Assembly (NCBI RefSeq): GCF_013359935.1
Contig: NZ_JABMCB010000198.1
Coordinates: 1-64,000 of the forward strand
Length of the DNA: 64,000 nt
Reading direction: 5' to 3'
DNA from: Paenibacillus xylanilyticus
Lineage (GTDB): Bacteria > Bacillota > Bacilli > Paenibacillales > Paenibacillaceae
The notes below the pieces were generated by a model. It did no database searches. It saw nothing but the letters and a program-made list of their open reading frames with translations, and was not told the DNA's origin. This document shows, piece after piece, positions 7,961 through 16,383 of the stretch. Position 1 is the first letter of the stretch; every line of letters begins with the position of its first letter. The translations under genes and the position numbers were made by a program.

Positions 7961-8656
7961 GTGCTTTTGTTTTCGGTTTTAGCGGCAGCAGTAGCTCCGG
8001 GTCTCGCCTTGTTAACATATTTTTATCTGAAAGATCGTTATGATTCCGAGCCGCTTCACATGGTGTTGAGAGTGTTTGTCATGGGTATTCTGATGGTGTT
8101 GCCTGTGATGATCATCCAGCGAGGTATGATGATATGGCTCGGAGATAATCCCTATGTTGAATCTATTCTCATCTCTGGTGGGGTTGAGGAATTCATTAAA
8201 TGGTTTGTGTTATATCATATCATTTATAATCACACGGAGTTTGATGAGCCCTATGACGGTATACTCTATGCAGTTGCCGTTTCACTTGGGTTTGCCACGG
8301 TAGAGAATGTTTTGTATGCCTTTGCGGGGAATGCATCCGTCTCAGCCATGTTTGTCCGTGCATTGCTCCCTGTGTCAGGACACGCCATGTTTGCCGTAAT
8401 TATGGGGTATTACATGGGGCGGGCCAAATTTACGGATGGCAGGAAGAAACGATGGTTTCTTATGATGTCCTTAGTGCTTCCGTTTTTCTGGCATGCGCTG
8501 TACGATGTCATCATGAACACCATGGCAAACTACTGGCTGTGGTTCATTGCTCCGCTAATGGCGGGCTTGTGGTATGGAGCCATAGGCAAAATTACGCGGG
8601 CTAACAACCGCTCTCCTTTTCGATTTGTGAAACGGGAGGAAGAGATTAAATTATAG
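7961..8656 (+). CDS. prsW: Site-1 intramembrane protease PrsW
   Basis: 231 residues, multipass membrane protein starting at GTG after AGAGGAGGG. PrsW cleaves the anti-sigma factor RsiW in B. subtilis and so starts the sigma-W response. The family motifs are present: the EE pair in GGVEEFIKW (about 73-80), VEN (near 111), HAMFAV and HALYDV histidines. It occupies the same place as in B. subtilis (prsW-sleB-ypeB), although sleB is absent. The ECF sigma/anti-sigma pair at 46.3 kb is a conceivable target; that is speculation. Confidence 0.92.
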   Translation: MLLFSVLAAAVAPGLALLTYFYLKDRYDSEPLHMVLRVFVMGILMVLPVMIIQRGMMIWLGDNPYVESILISGGVEEFIKWFVLYHIIYNHTEFDEPYDGILYAVAVSLGFATVENVLYAFAGNASVSAMFVRALLPVSGHAMFAVIMGYYMGRAKFTDGRKKRWFLMMSLVLPFFWHALYDVIMNTMANYWLWFIAPLMAGLWYGAIGKITRANNRSPFRFVKREEEIKL

Positions 8657-8664
8657 AAATACGG

Positions 8665-8720
8665 ACACACTGGTGGACATGGAGCGCATACTGCGCCTGA
8701 TGCCCCGGTGTGTTTTTTTT
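8665..8720 (+). terminator. Rho-independent terminator after prsW
   Basis: ACACACTGG pairs with CCGGTGTGT, with an inner palindrome GCGCATACTGCGC, followed by T8. Confidence 0.75.
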
Positions 8721-8772
8721 GTTCTGGAATAAAAATCCCTGGGGAATGACCAACAGAAACGGGGACAGCGTA

Positions 8773-8943
8773 ATGAGAATTAAAATTAAAATCAGATGCA
8801 AACAGTGCGGAGAGCGTTTTACGCTGCGTGGTAAAAAAGAAAGAGGTCGGATTGAGACCGGGTTTAAGCAGTGCCTGTGCGATAATCGGGATCAATTTGA
8901 GATTGAGGAAGACGGCGTTACGTCCTGGATTCAGATGAACTAA
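8773..8943 (+). CDS. Small zinc-ribbon-like protein
   Basis: 56 residues from the ATG at 8773; an ATG at 8746 would add 9. It has CKQC near the N-terminus and CLC about 22 residues later, a possible half zinc ribbon, inside a very basic first half and an acidic second half. The family is not one I can name. It sits exactly where sleB is found in B. subtilis, between prsW and ypeB, but is far too short and unrelated to SleB. Function unknown. Confidence 0.6.
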   Translation: MRIKIKIRCKQCGERFTLRGKKERGRIETGFKQCLCDNRDQFEIEEDGVTSWIQMN

Positions 8944-8986
8944 TAGCTACGTGAAGAGTCAAACATTGTGCCGGCTGGAAAACCGA

Positions 8987-9017
8987 TGCATAAGAGGACT
9001 TTCTTCGATCCACAATA
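8987..9017 (+). promoter_or_regulatory. Possible sigma-G promoter of ypeB
   Basis: TGCATA (8987-8992), 18 nt, CACAATA (9011-9017) resembles the forespore consensus TGAATA-N17/18-CATACTA. Forespore expression would suit a germination protein. Confidence 0.4.
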
Positions 9018-9051
9018 TAGATAGTGGTTTAGATGAAAGGAGACTCTACCG

Positions 9052-10398
9052 ATGTATAAACGTTTAAGTTCAGTCATGTTTCCGATATTTGCAGTACTGC
9101 TGATCGGTGCCCTTGTTTGGGGATACCAAGAGAACCAGGAGAAAAATGCGATTTTGATCAAAGCGGAGAATCAGTACCAACGTGCCTTTCATGACCTGTC
9201 TTTTCACATGGACAAATTGCATTCCGAAATCGGCAATACACTGGCAGTGAACTCCACTTCCCAGGGAATGCATCGTAAAGGTCTGATGAATGTGTGGCGG
9301 CTCACGAGTGAAGCGCAAAATGAAATTAACCAACTGCCTCTCACCATGCTGCCTTTCAATGAAACAGAGGATTTTCTTTCCCGAATTTCAAACTTCGCTT
9401 ATCAGGCATCCATGCGTGATTTGACCAACGAACCACTCAGTGAGAAAGAGATGGGCAACCTGAAAAAGCTGTACCAGAACTCCTCGGAGATCACGAAAAA
9501 TCTTCAGGACGTTCAGCAAAAAGTGCTTTCAGACCGCTTGCGCTGGATGGATGCCGAAACGGCTATGGCGACTGAAGAAGAAACGATGGATAACACCATT
9601 GTCGATGGGTTTCGCACTGTGAACAAAAAGGTACAGGAGTACCCTGAGCTCGACTGGGGTCCTTCAGTATCCAACATTTATGCAAAACGTTCAGTCAAAA
9701 AGCTCGATGGAATCCCAATGACAAAAGAGCAGATTCAGAGCAAAGCTGCGAAATTCTCGAATGCAGACAGCAACAAGATTCAAGTGCAGGAGAATGGTAA
9801 GGGCACAGACTGGGAGTCTTATACTGCGACAATTAATCAAGCCAAAGACAGCAAATTGATGATGGATTTTACACGCAATGGGGGAATGTTGATTTCCTAC
9901 AGCGATACACGTCCAATCGGAACGAAAAAGGTTTCGCGTCAAGAAGCTATGGCCAAGGCTGATCAATTCCTTGTCAATAAAGGCTACAAGGATATGAAGG
10001 CGGTAAACTACGACGAGTACGGTAATTTGGGTAACCTGACGTATGTGCGCAAACAAGGAGACACCCTGATCTATCCTGAAAAAATGACCGTTCGAGTTGG
10101 GCTTGACACAGGAGATGTTACAGGTTTTCAGGCGAGTGACTACGTTTATGAGCATCAAAAACAGCGGAAGATTCCGAAAGCAGCTCTTACTGAAGCTCAG
10201 GCTCGCAAAAAGCTAAATCCCGAATTCGAAGAGAACTATGCCCGTAAATCGCTGATTGAGAATGATTACAGCAAGGAAGTGCTGTGTTATGAATTCGGTG
10301 GACGCATCAATGGTACGAAATACCGAATTTACATCAATGCGGATACAGGCGTCGAGGAAGCCGTTGAGGAAATCAAACCAGTGAATGCGACTTCGTAA
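9052..10398 (+). CDS. ypeB: Germination protein YpeB
   Basis: 448 residues with an N-terminal membrane anchor (about 8-24) and a large outer part. The C-terminal half contains PepSY-like repeats (about 235-300, 310-370 and 375-440). YpeB is needed for the stability and localisation of the cortex-lytic enzyme SleB in Bacillus spores. Its usual partner gene sleB is not upstream here, so SleB must be encoded elsewhere or replaced. The GAAAGGAG ribosome site precedes the ATG by 9 nt. A terminator follows, so ypeB is probably its own unit. Confidence 0.93.
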   Translation: MYKRLSSVMFPIFAVLLIGALVWGYQENQEKNAILIKAENQYQRAFHDLSFHMDKLHSEIGNTLAVNSTSQGMHRKGLMNVWRLTSEAQNEINQLPLTMLPFNETEDFLSRISNFAYQASMRDLTNEPLSEKEMGNLKKLYQNSSEITKNLQDVQQKVLSDRLRWMDAETAMATEEETMDNTIVDGFRTVNKKVQEYPELDWGPSVSNIYAKRSVKKLDGIPMTKEQIQSKAAKFSNADSNKIQVQENGKGTDWESYTATINQAKDSKLMMDFTRNGGMLISYSDTRPIGTKKVSRQEAMAKADQFLVNKGYKDMKAVNYDEYGNLGNLTYVRKQGDTLIYPEKMTVRVGLDTGDVTGFQASDYVYEHQKQRKIPKAALTEAQARKKLNPEFEENYARKSLIENDYSKEVLCYEFGGRINGTKYRIYINADTGVEEAVEEIKPVNATS

Positions 10399-10435
10399 CA
10401 TCAAGCCAAGGCAGTTTGCATCGTATTTCCGCGGA

Positions 10436-10463
10436 ACAGACCACGTTGTGGTCTGTTTTTTTT
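10436..10463 (+). terminator. Rho-independent terminator after ypeB
   Basis: ACAGACCAC / GTGGTCTGT stem with a 3-nt loop, then T8. Confidence 0.88.
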
Positions 10464-10486
10464 GTTATCCGCTATGAGAAAGGTCA

Positions 10487-10495
10487 TGGTATAAT
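10487..10495 (+). promoter_or_regulatory. Extended -10 promoter before the PilZ gene
   Basis: TGGTATAAT is a perfect extended -10 (TGn-TATAAT). No good -35 at normal spacing. It lies 48 nt before the likely TTG start. Confidence 0.45.
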
Positions 10496-10542
10496 AGTCC
10501 CTGTACATACGATGATTAATAGCTAAGGTGGCGGTGAAGAAC

Positions 10543-11196
10543 TTGTATCCGAAAATTAATGAAATTTTGCACATACAGATTGCCTCAGCAGATGAGAAAG
10601 AAGAGAGCAAGGAATACAAATCCCGTATTGCGGACTTGGATGAACACAGTTTCTTGATTGAAGTCCCCATGCTGCAGGGGAGCAGTCGTTTAAAAAGATT
10701 GTATTTTGGAGAAGAACTGTCCATTTATTATATGACTGACGATGGAGTCAGACATTATTTCAATACGTACGTGACCGGATTCGAGGAAGACGTTGTAAGA
10801 CTTGTACGCATTCGAAAACCGCTTCCTGACGATATTTCTAAAATACAGCGACGCAGCTTCCTGCGTGTTCATGCAAACCTTGAATTAGCCATTCAAGCAG
10901 AGGATCTGACCCGTGCCGTGGCAATGACTGAAGATATCGGCGGTGGGGGATTGTCCATTTACGGGGAACCAAAATTAACGGTCGCGGAGGGGCAAAAGTT
11001 GAATTGCTGGCTGCTCATTCCCTATCGAAATTCCACCATCGAACATGTGGCTTTCGAGGCTGAAGTCGTTCGCATCCAGAAACTGGAGTCGGGCAGGCAG
11101 ATATGCATGTTGAAGTTTGTACAGATTACCGATTCGGAACGTCAAAAAATTATCAAGTTCTGCTTTGAACGGCAGCTGGACTATCGTACAAAATAA
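10543..11196 (+). CDS. motI: PilZ-domain flagellar brake protein (YpfA/MotI-like)
   Basis: About 217 residues. The N-terminal YcgR-type domain (about 1-95) is followed by a PilZ domain. Its c-di-GMP-binding residues are seen in RRSFLRVH (near 104) and DIGGGGLS (near 136). In B. subtilis the homologue (YpfA, DgrA, MotI) binds c-di-GMP and slows the flagellar stator. Synteny (ypeB-ypfA-ypfB-cmk) supports orthology. Start codon is uncertain: AAGGTGG at 10525-10531 fits the TTG at 10543 best; GTG at 10534 is too close and GTG at 10528 lies within the ribosome site. Confidence 0.88.
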   Translation: MYPKINEILHIQIASADEKEESKEYKSRIADLDEHSFLIEVPMLQGSSRLKRLYFGEELSIYYMTDDGVRHYFNTYVTGFEEDVVRLVRIRKPLPDDISKIQRRSFLRVHANLELAIQAEDLTRAVAMTEDIGGGGLSIYGEPKLTVAEGQKLNCWLLIPYRNSTIEHVAFEAEVVRIQKLESGRQICMLKFVQITDSERQKIIKFCFERQLDYRTK

Positions 11197-11263
11197 GTGT
11201 CCCTATTTTGAATAAAAAGGAAATTTGCCGGGAAACGTAATGGGAAAAACGGAGGTACTTGTG

Positions 11264-11488
11264 ATGAATCACCGCCATTTATCCCGAAGATATGATCGTC
11301 TCTACTATGTCTTATCAGTACGGATGGAGAGAAAGCTCCTCAAACTCATCTCTGTCTTGATCTTGCTGTTGGTGGTGTATCAAATTCTGCTCCAGGTTCC
11401 CTATTTCAAAAAAAATGTGACCTACATTGACCGAATGGAAGGAACACCGATTCAGCCAGAGTCTTCAACGGAAAGGGAACAACGCTGA
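11264..11488 (+). CDS. YpfB-like small membrane protein (DUF5359)
   Basis: 74 residues after a good GGAGGT site. A basic N-terminus (MERKLLK) leads into one hydrophobic helix (LISVLILLLVVYQILLQVP) and a short polar tail. Position between ypfA and cmk and the sequence match the B. subtilis YpfB family. Function is not known. A hairpin (11539-11558) ends the unit. Confidence 0.75.
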   Translation: MNHRHLSRRYDRLYYVLSVRMERKLLKLISVLILLLVVYQILLQVPYFKKNVTYIDRMEGTPIQPESSTEREQR

Positions 11489-11499
11489 TTTGGCTGTTT

Positions 11500-11528
11500 T
11501 TGCATCCATGTGTAGAGTGTGGTATAAT
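11500..11528 (+). promoter_or_regulatory. Sigma-A promoter of the cmk operon
   Basis: TTGCAT (11500-11505), 17 nt, TATAAT (11523-11528). The predicted start is just before the hairpin at 11539. Confidence 0.55.
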
Positions 11529-11538
11529 TTTCACGATG

Positions 11539-11558
11539 CAGGCAATGCCTGTTTTTTT
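11539..11558 (+). terminator. Short terminator-like hairpin at the cmk transcript 5' end
   Basis: CAGGC-AAT-GCCTG followed by T7. It could terminate ypfB transcripts. It also lies only a few bases after the predicted cmk start site. Confidence 0.6.
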
Positions 11559-11591
11559 ATTGAGGCTTATCGTTTGAGGAGGAATGCCCCG

Positions 11592-12296
11592 TTGGCAAGC
11601 CAGAACACATCAGAGAACGGGAAGATGAACGTTGCAATTGACGGACCTGCTGGTGCCGGGAAAAGCACGGTGGCCCGATTGGTTGCAGAGGCGCTCGAGT
11701 ATATTTACGTCGATACTGGCGCAATGTACCGTGCGGTAACCCTGCACATGATTCGGAAAGGGATTTCGCCGGATAATGTAACAGAGGTACTTCAAGAAGC
11801 CCACAAACTGGTCATTGATTTACAACCGGACCCGGGCGGACAGAAAGTGTTCTGTAACGGGGAAGATGTAACCTCGGAAATCCGCTCCCGTGAAGTTACG
11901 GGGATCGTGTCCCGATATGCGCAAATCGAGGGGCTGCGTTCGCAATTAGTGGATACTCAGCGGCAAATGGCTTTGCGCAAGGGCGTCGTCATGGATGGAC
12001 GCGATATCGGAACGACAGTATTGCCCGATGCGGAAGTGAAAATCTTCATGACTGCCAGTGTGGAAGAGCGTGCACTTCGCCGCTTCAAAGAACTGGACCC
12101 CTCTGAAGGACTGACGTTGAAGCAACTAGAGCGAGACATCGCCACGCGTGACAAATTGGATGAAGAGCGGGAAATATCCCCACTTCGCTGTGCTGAGGAC
12201 GCAACTGTTCTTGATACAACCAATATGAGCATTCATGAAGTGGTTGACAAAATCGTATCTTATTGCACAATGGTCAGAGGAGAGGTTGGTCTATGA
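11592..12296 (+). CDS. cmk: Cytidylate kinase
   Basis: Phosphorylates CMP and dCMP with ATP. The P-loop GPAGAGKST, DTGAMYRA (substrate site) and DGRDIGTTVLPDA are all present, and length (234) is normal. The start is probably the TTG at 11592, 9 nt after AGGAGG; the ATG at 11625 is 11 codons later and lacks a ribosome site. An out-of-frame ATG at 11584 near the same site opens a 14-codon ORF ending in ATGA across 11625. The cmk stop overlaps the plsC start. Confidence 0.95.
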   Translation: MASQNTSENGKMNVAIDGPAGAGKSTVARLVAEALEYIYVDTGAMYRAVTLHMIRKGISPDNVTEVLQEAHKLVIDLQPDPGGQKVFCNGEDVTSEIRSREVTGIVSRYAQIEGLRSQLVDTQRQMALRKGVVMDGRDIGTTVLPDAEVKIFMTASVEERALRRFKELDPSEGLTLKQLERDIATRDKLDEEREISPLRCAEDATVLDTTNMSIHEVVDKIVSYCTMVRGEVGL

Positions 12297-12880
12297 TTTA
12301 CACATTTTGCAGCACAGTACTGCGGATCATTTACACCATTCTTTTCCGCCTGGAAGCAGTTGGCCGGGAGAACATCCCGCAAGAAGGCGGCGTACTTTTA
12401 TGTTCCAATCATATTAGTAACTTTGATCCTCCAACGGTAGGTATTAAAATTCGCCGTCAGGTACGCTTCATGGCCAAAAGTGAATTGTTTGATGTTCCGG
12501 TACTCGGCAAAATCATTAAGGCAGTAGGCGCGTTTCCCGTTAAACGTGGAGGCGTTAGCAAGGAATCCATCAAAACTTCACTGAACATTTTGCGTAATGG
12601 TGAAGTGCTTGGCATTTTCCCGTCCGGGAGCCGGCACAATGATGGAGGCATCGGCAAAAAAGGTGCAGCGAGCTTCGCTCTTCGGAGTGGTGCCACCGTT
12701 ATCCCTACTGCTATTATCGGCAACTACAAGCTTTTTCGTAAGATGAAAGTTGTGTATGGAGCACCGGTGAACTTGGACGAGTTTAAGGAAGATCCTTCCG
12801 GAGATGCATTGGAAAGAGCGACTGAAAAGATTATGTCCAAGATTAATGAAATGGTGAAAACGGGCGTACCGAGCAAGTAA
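12293..12880 (+). CDS. plsC: 1-acyl-sn-glycerol-3-phosphate acyltransferase
   Basis: 195 residues. Adds the second acyl chain to lysophosphatidic acid, making phosphatidic acid at the membrane. The catalytic NHxSxxD is present as NHISNFD, followed by FPVKRGG and FPSGSRHNDG; the latter replaces the more usual FPEGTR. The start overlaps the cmk stop (ATGA), so the two are co-translated. plsY downstream in the window provides its substrate. Confidence 0.92.
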   Translation: MIYTFCSTVLRIIYTILFRLEAVGRENIPQEGGVLLCSNHISNFDPPTVGIKIRRQVRFMAKSELFDVPVLGKIIKAVGAFPVKRGGVSKESIKTSLNILRNGEVLGIFPSGSRHNDGGIGKKGAASFALRSGATVIPTAIIGNYKLFRKMKVVYGAPVNLDEFKEDPSGDALERATEKIMSKINEMVKTGVPSK

Positions 12881-13024
12881 TTGTTTTTCGCCCAGATTCT
12901 GAATGCATGTTTCCATTTTTTTGAGGGAAACTAATCCATGCCATTCAGCGATGAAAGTGTTTTGAACTCTGCTACAGGCAGGTTTGAATATAATGGGGTT
13001 TTTGAATTGAGGAGGGTATTTGAC

Positions 13025-14239
13025 ATGTCGGAAGAAATGAAAAATCAAGAAGCAACCCAAGATGAGTTGGATCAATTCGTTTCCTTGAAAAAAGGAGATA
13101 CCGTAAAAGGAACCATCGTCAAATTGGAAGATAACCAAGCCTATGTGAGCATTGGATATAAATATGACGGTGTAATTCCAATTCGCGAACTGTCCTCTTT
13201 GCATGTAGACAGCGCGTCTGATGCAGTTGAAGTAGGACAAGAAGTTGAAGCTAAAGTACTTAGCATCGACGACGAGAAAGAAAAACTCGTTCTGTCCAAA
13301 CGTGCGATCGACAGCGAAAACGCTTGGGATCAATTGCAAAAGCATTTTGAAGACCAAGACGTGTTCGAAGTTGTTGTAGCTGACGTAGTCAAAGGCGGTC
13401 TGGTAGCAGACGTGGGCGTACGCGGATTCATCCCGGCTTCCATGGTTGAGCGCCATTTCGTTGAAGATTTCAGCGACTATAAAGGACGCACACTGCGCGT
13501 AAAAGTGAAAGAGATCGATCGTGAGAACAACAAAGTGATCCTTTCCCAAAAAGACGTACTGGAGCAAGAATTCGAAGCAAACAAAGCTGAGGTTATGGCT
13601 GGTCTGCAAGAAGGTCAAGTCATCGAAGGTACTGTTCAACGTTTGACTCAATTTGGTGCATTCGTTGATGTGGGCGGAGTTGACGGTCTGGTTCACGTAT
13701 CCGAGCTTGCTTGGACTCATGTGGACAAACCATCTGACGTTCTTTCCGAAGGCGACAAAGTTAGTGTGAAAGTGCTGAAAGTTGACCCTGAAAAAGGTAA
13801 AATCAGCCTGAGCATGAAAGCTGTTCAACCAGGACCTTGGGAAACAGCTGGCGAGAAATTCAACACTAGCGATATCGTAACAGGTGTTGTTAAACGTCTG
13901 GTTGATTTCGGTGCATTTGTTGAAATCGCTCCTGGTGTTGAGGGACTTGTGCATATCTCGCAAATTTCCCACAAACACATCGGCACTCCACACGAAGTGT
14001 TGAAAGAAGGTCAGGAAGTTCAAGTTAAGATTCTCGACATGAACCCTGCTGAACAACGTGTAAGCCTGAGCATCAAGGAAACAGAAGAAGCTCCAGCCCA
14101 AGCGCCAAAAGCTGAAAGACCTGCTAGAAGCAACGCTCCGCGTGAAGAAATTAACAACCCGAACGTTTCCTTGAGCAATCAAGGTATGAGTATCACACTT
14201 GGAGAACGTTTCGGTGACAAACTCAGCAAATTCAAATAA
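13025..14239 (+). CDS. S1-domain RNA-binding protein (RpsA-like, YpfD)
   Basis: 404 residues with four S1 domains in series, beginning near 16, 101, 186 and 272 (for example GTVQRLTQFGAFVDVGGVDGLVHVSE and GVVKRLVDFGAFVEIAPGVEGLVHIS). Gram-positive homologues are called ribosomal protein S1 homologue or YpfD; their binding to the ribosome is weaker than in E. coli S1. The C-terminus is Ala/Pro/Glu-rich and ends in a conserved-looking basic tail. Codon use is strongly biased, as in highly expressed genes. The start follows GAGGAGGG. A TATAAT at 12989 may be the promoter. Confidence 0.93.
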   Translation: MSEEMKNQEATQDELDQFVSLKKGDTVKGTIVKLEDNQAYVSIGYKYDGVIPIRELSSLHVDSASDAVEVGQEVEAKVLSIDDEKEKLVLSKRAIDSENAWDQLQKHFEDQDVFEVVVADVVKGGLVADVGVRGFIPASMVERHFVEDFSDYKGRTLRVKVKEIDRENNKVILSQKDVLEQEFEANKAEVMAGLQEGQVIEGTVQRLTQFGAFVDVGGVDGLVHVSELAWTHVDKPSDVLSEGDKVSVKVLKVDPEKGKISLSMKAVQPGPWETAGEKFNTSDIVTGVVKRLVDFGAFVEIAPGVEGLVHISQISHKHIGTPHEVLKEGQEVQVKILDMNPAEQRVSLSIKETEEAPAQAPKAERPARSNAPREEINNPNVSLSNQGMSITLGERFGDKLSKFK

Positions 14240-14297
14240 GTTATTCATGCATGGTTCTTAGTTATATACTGCATATTTTGCTGAACAATAAAAGCAA

Positions 14298-14335
14298 GAT
14301 CGGCGAGCCCCAGGCGGGTTCGCCGATTGTTGTTA
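14298..14335 (+). terminator. Rho-independent terminator after the S1 gene
   Basis: CGGCGAGCCC pairs with GGGTTCGCCG, then a weak U-rich tract (TTGTTGTTATT). Confidence 0.7.
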
Positions 14336-14425
14336 TTGTGAGCATTCTTGGCATGAAACGTTAGCCAAGACATGTGTTTTTTGCTATGATGAGTAACGTA
14401 AGTATGGACAGGAGGAGTGGAATGT

Positions 14426-15748
14426 ATGGCAAGACCCGTTGTGGCAATTGTCGGGCGACCGAACGTGGGTAAATCCACTATTTTCAATCGGATTATCGGC
14501 GACAGACTGGCCATTGTGGAAGACAAGCCGGGCATTACCCGTGACCGGATCTATGGAATCGGTGAATGGAACGGCAAACCATTCAGTATTATCGATACAG
14601 GTGGTATCGAAATCGACGGCGAGGACGTCATTCTTAAATCAATCCGGATGCAGGCAGAGCTCGCCATTGAAGAAGCGGATGTTATTGTATTCATGTGTGA
14701 TGCAAAAGCAGGGATTACACAATCTGATGAAGAAGTCGCAGAGATGTTGTACCGCTCAGGCAAGCCCATTGTTGTAGCCGTTAACAAAGTGGATAATATT
14801 GGGCGTAGTGAGCTCATTTACGAGTTTTATGGATTTGGATTTGGCGATCCTATCGGTGTATCCGGAAGTCATGGTACAGGTGTAGGCGATCTGCTGGATG
14901 CAATCGTTGAGAAACTGCCTGAACTTGAAGAAGAGACATACGATGATGATGTGATTCGTGTTGCTCTGATCGGACGACCGAATGTTGGTAAATCTTCACT
15001 CGTGAACGCCATCTTGGGTGAGGAACGTGTTATCGTCAGTGATGTAGCCGGCACAACACGTGACGCCATCGATACCCCGTTTGAAAAAGACGGACAACGT
15101 TACGTGCTGATTGATACAGCAGGTATGCGTAAACGCGGTAAAGTGTATGAAACTACCGAAAAATACAGCGTTATGCGTGCCATGCGAGCGATTGAACGTG
15201 CGGATGTCGTTCTGGTTGTCATTAACGGTGAAGAAGGCATCATTGAGCAGGACAAGCATATTGCAGGTTATGCATTTGAAGCCGGTAAAGCTTCCCTGTT
15301 CGTAGTGAACAAATGGGACGTTGTGGATAAAACGGATAAAACGATGAACGAGTTTGAGAAGAAAATTCGGGATCATTTCCTGTTTATGACTTATGCTCCT
15401 GTAGTCTTTTTGTCAGCCAAGACAAAACAACGCTTACAAAAATTGCTTCCTGTGGTAACGCGAGTTGCGCAGCAGCATGCCATGCGCGTTCAGACACATT
15501 TGCTTAATGATGTTGTATCTGATGCTGTTGCAATTAATCCGCCGCCTACGGACAAAGGACGTAGAATGCGTATCAACTATGTGACACAGGTAGCCGTAAA
15601 ACCACCGACCATGGTTATTTTTGTGAACGATCCAGAATTGATGCACTTCTCTTACGAACGTTATCTGGAGAATAAAATCCGTGGAGCGTTTGATTTCGAA
15701 GGTACGCCAATTCGCATATTTACTCGGAGGAAGTCCGACGAAGGTTAG
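14426..15748 (+). CDS. der: Ribosome-assembly GTPase Der (EngA)
   Basis: 440 residues. Two tandem GTPase domains, each with GRPNVGKS, followed by DTGG or DTAGMR and NKVD or NKWD motifs, and a C-terminal KH-like domain. Der is essential for 50S subunit maturation. The ATG at 14426 lies 8 nt after GGAGGAG. plsY follows 11 nt downstream with its own ribosome site, probably in the same transcript. Confidence 0.97.
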   Translation: MARPVVAIVGRPNVGKSTIFNRIIGDRLAIVEDKPGITRDRIYGIGEWNGKPFSIIDTGGIEIDGEDVILKSIRMQAELAIEEADVIVFMCDAKAGITQSDEEVAEMLYRSGKPIVVAVNKVDNIGRSELIYEFYGFGFGDPIGVSGSHGTGVGDLLDAIVEKLPELEEETYDDDVIRVALIGRPNVGKSSLVNAILGEERVIVSDVAGTTRDAIDTPFEKDGQRYVLIDTAGMRKRGKVYETTEKYSVMRAMRAIERADVVLVVINGEEGIIEQDKHIAGYAFEAGKASLFVVNKWDVVDKTDKTMNEFEKKIRDHFLFMTYAPVVFLSAKTKQRLQKLLPVVTRVAQQHAMRVQTHLLNDVVSDAVAINPPPTDKGRRMRINYVTQVAVKPPTMVIFVNDPELMHFSYERYLENKIRGAFDFEGTPIRIFTRRKSDEG

Positions 15749-15759
15749 GGGAGAAGTTT

Positions 15760-16383
15760 GTGATTTTACCAATCGCAGCGATTGTTCTGAGCTATCTGCT
15801 TGGTTCAATCAGCTTTAGTGTCCTCCTTGCAAAGGCAATACGGGGGATCGACATTCGTCAACATGGGAGCGGAAATGCAGGGGCTACCAATACATTGCGG
15901 ATTTTGGGTAAAGGGCCTGCGATTCTTGTTCTGCTGTTGGATGTCCTTAAAGGTATTGCAGCTGTATGGATTGGAGTATGGTTCAGTAACGGTTCAGAGT
16001 GGATTCCTGCCATTTGTGGTATAGCAGCGATTGCAGGACATAACTGGCCGCTCTACTTCCGATTCCGTGGAGGAAAAGGAATTGCAACAGCAATTGGCGT
16101 ACTCGCTACTCTTGCAATTGTCCCAGCTTTATCCGCTGGCGTTATTGCAATCCTGTCTATCGTTTTGACTCGTTACGTATCACTGGGTTCCCTTATTTTC
16201 GTAGCCTTGACACCAATCTTCATCCTAGTGTTTCCCGGATATTCCATGAATTTATTCTGGGGAAGTCTGATTATTTGTCTGTTTGCATTTTGGAGACATC
16301 GCACCAATATTGCGAAGCTTGCCAGAGGACAGGAAAATAAATTAGGAGCCAAAAAAACTGGGGGTGGAAAACGCGTTGTCTAA
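15760..16383 (+). CDS. plsY: Glycerol-3-phosphate acyltransferase PlsY
   Basis: 207 residues, five predicted membrane helices, GTG start after AGGGGAG. Transfers the acyl group from acyl-phosphate to glycerol-3-phosphate. Conserved loops are visible: SGNAGATNTLR, GHNWPLYFRFRGGKGIAT and the C-terminal WRHRTNIARL-like loop. Adjacent gpsA makes its glycerol-3-phosphate, so the pair starts phospholipid synthesis. The C-terminal codons overlap gpsA. Confidence 0.96.
   Translation: MILPIAAIVLSYLLGSISFSVLLAKAIRGIDIRQHGSGNAGATNTLRILGKGPAILVLLLDVLKGIAAVWIGVWFSNGSEWIPAICGIAAIAGHNWPLYFRFRGGKGIATAIGVLATLAIVPALSAGVIAILSIVLTRYVSLGSLIFVALTPIFILVFPGYSMNLFWGSLIICLFAFWRHRTNIAKLARGQENKLGAKKTGGGKRVV

Noticed and set aside
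12578..14248. Minus-strand 556-codon ORF opposite plsC and the S1-domain gene
   Set aside because: Long only because the strongly biased codons of the S1 gene leave no antisense stops; composition is Phe/His/Asn-rich nonsense and there is no ribosome site.
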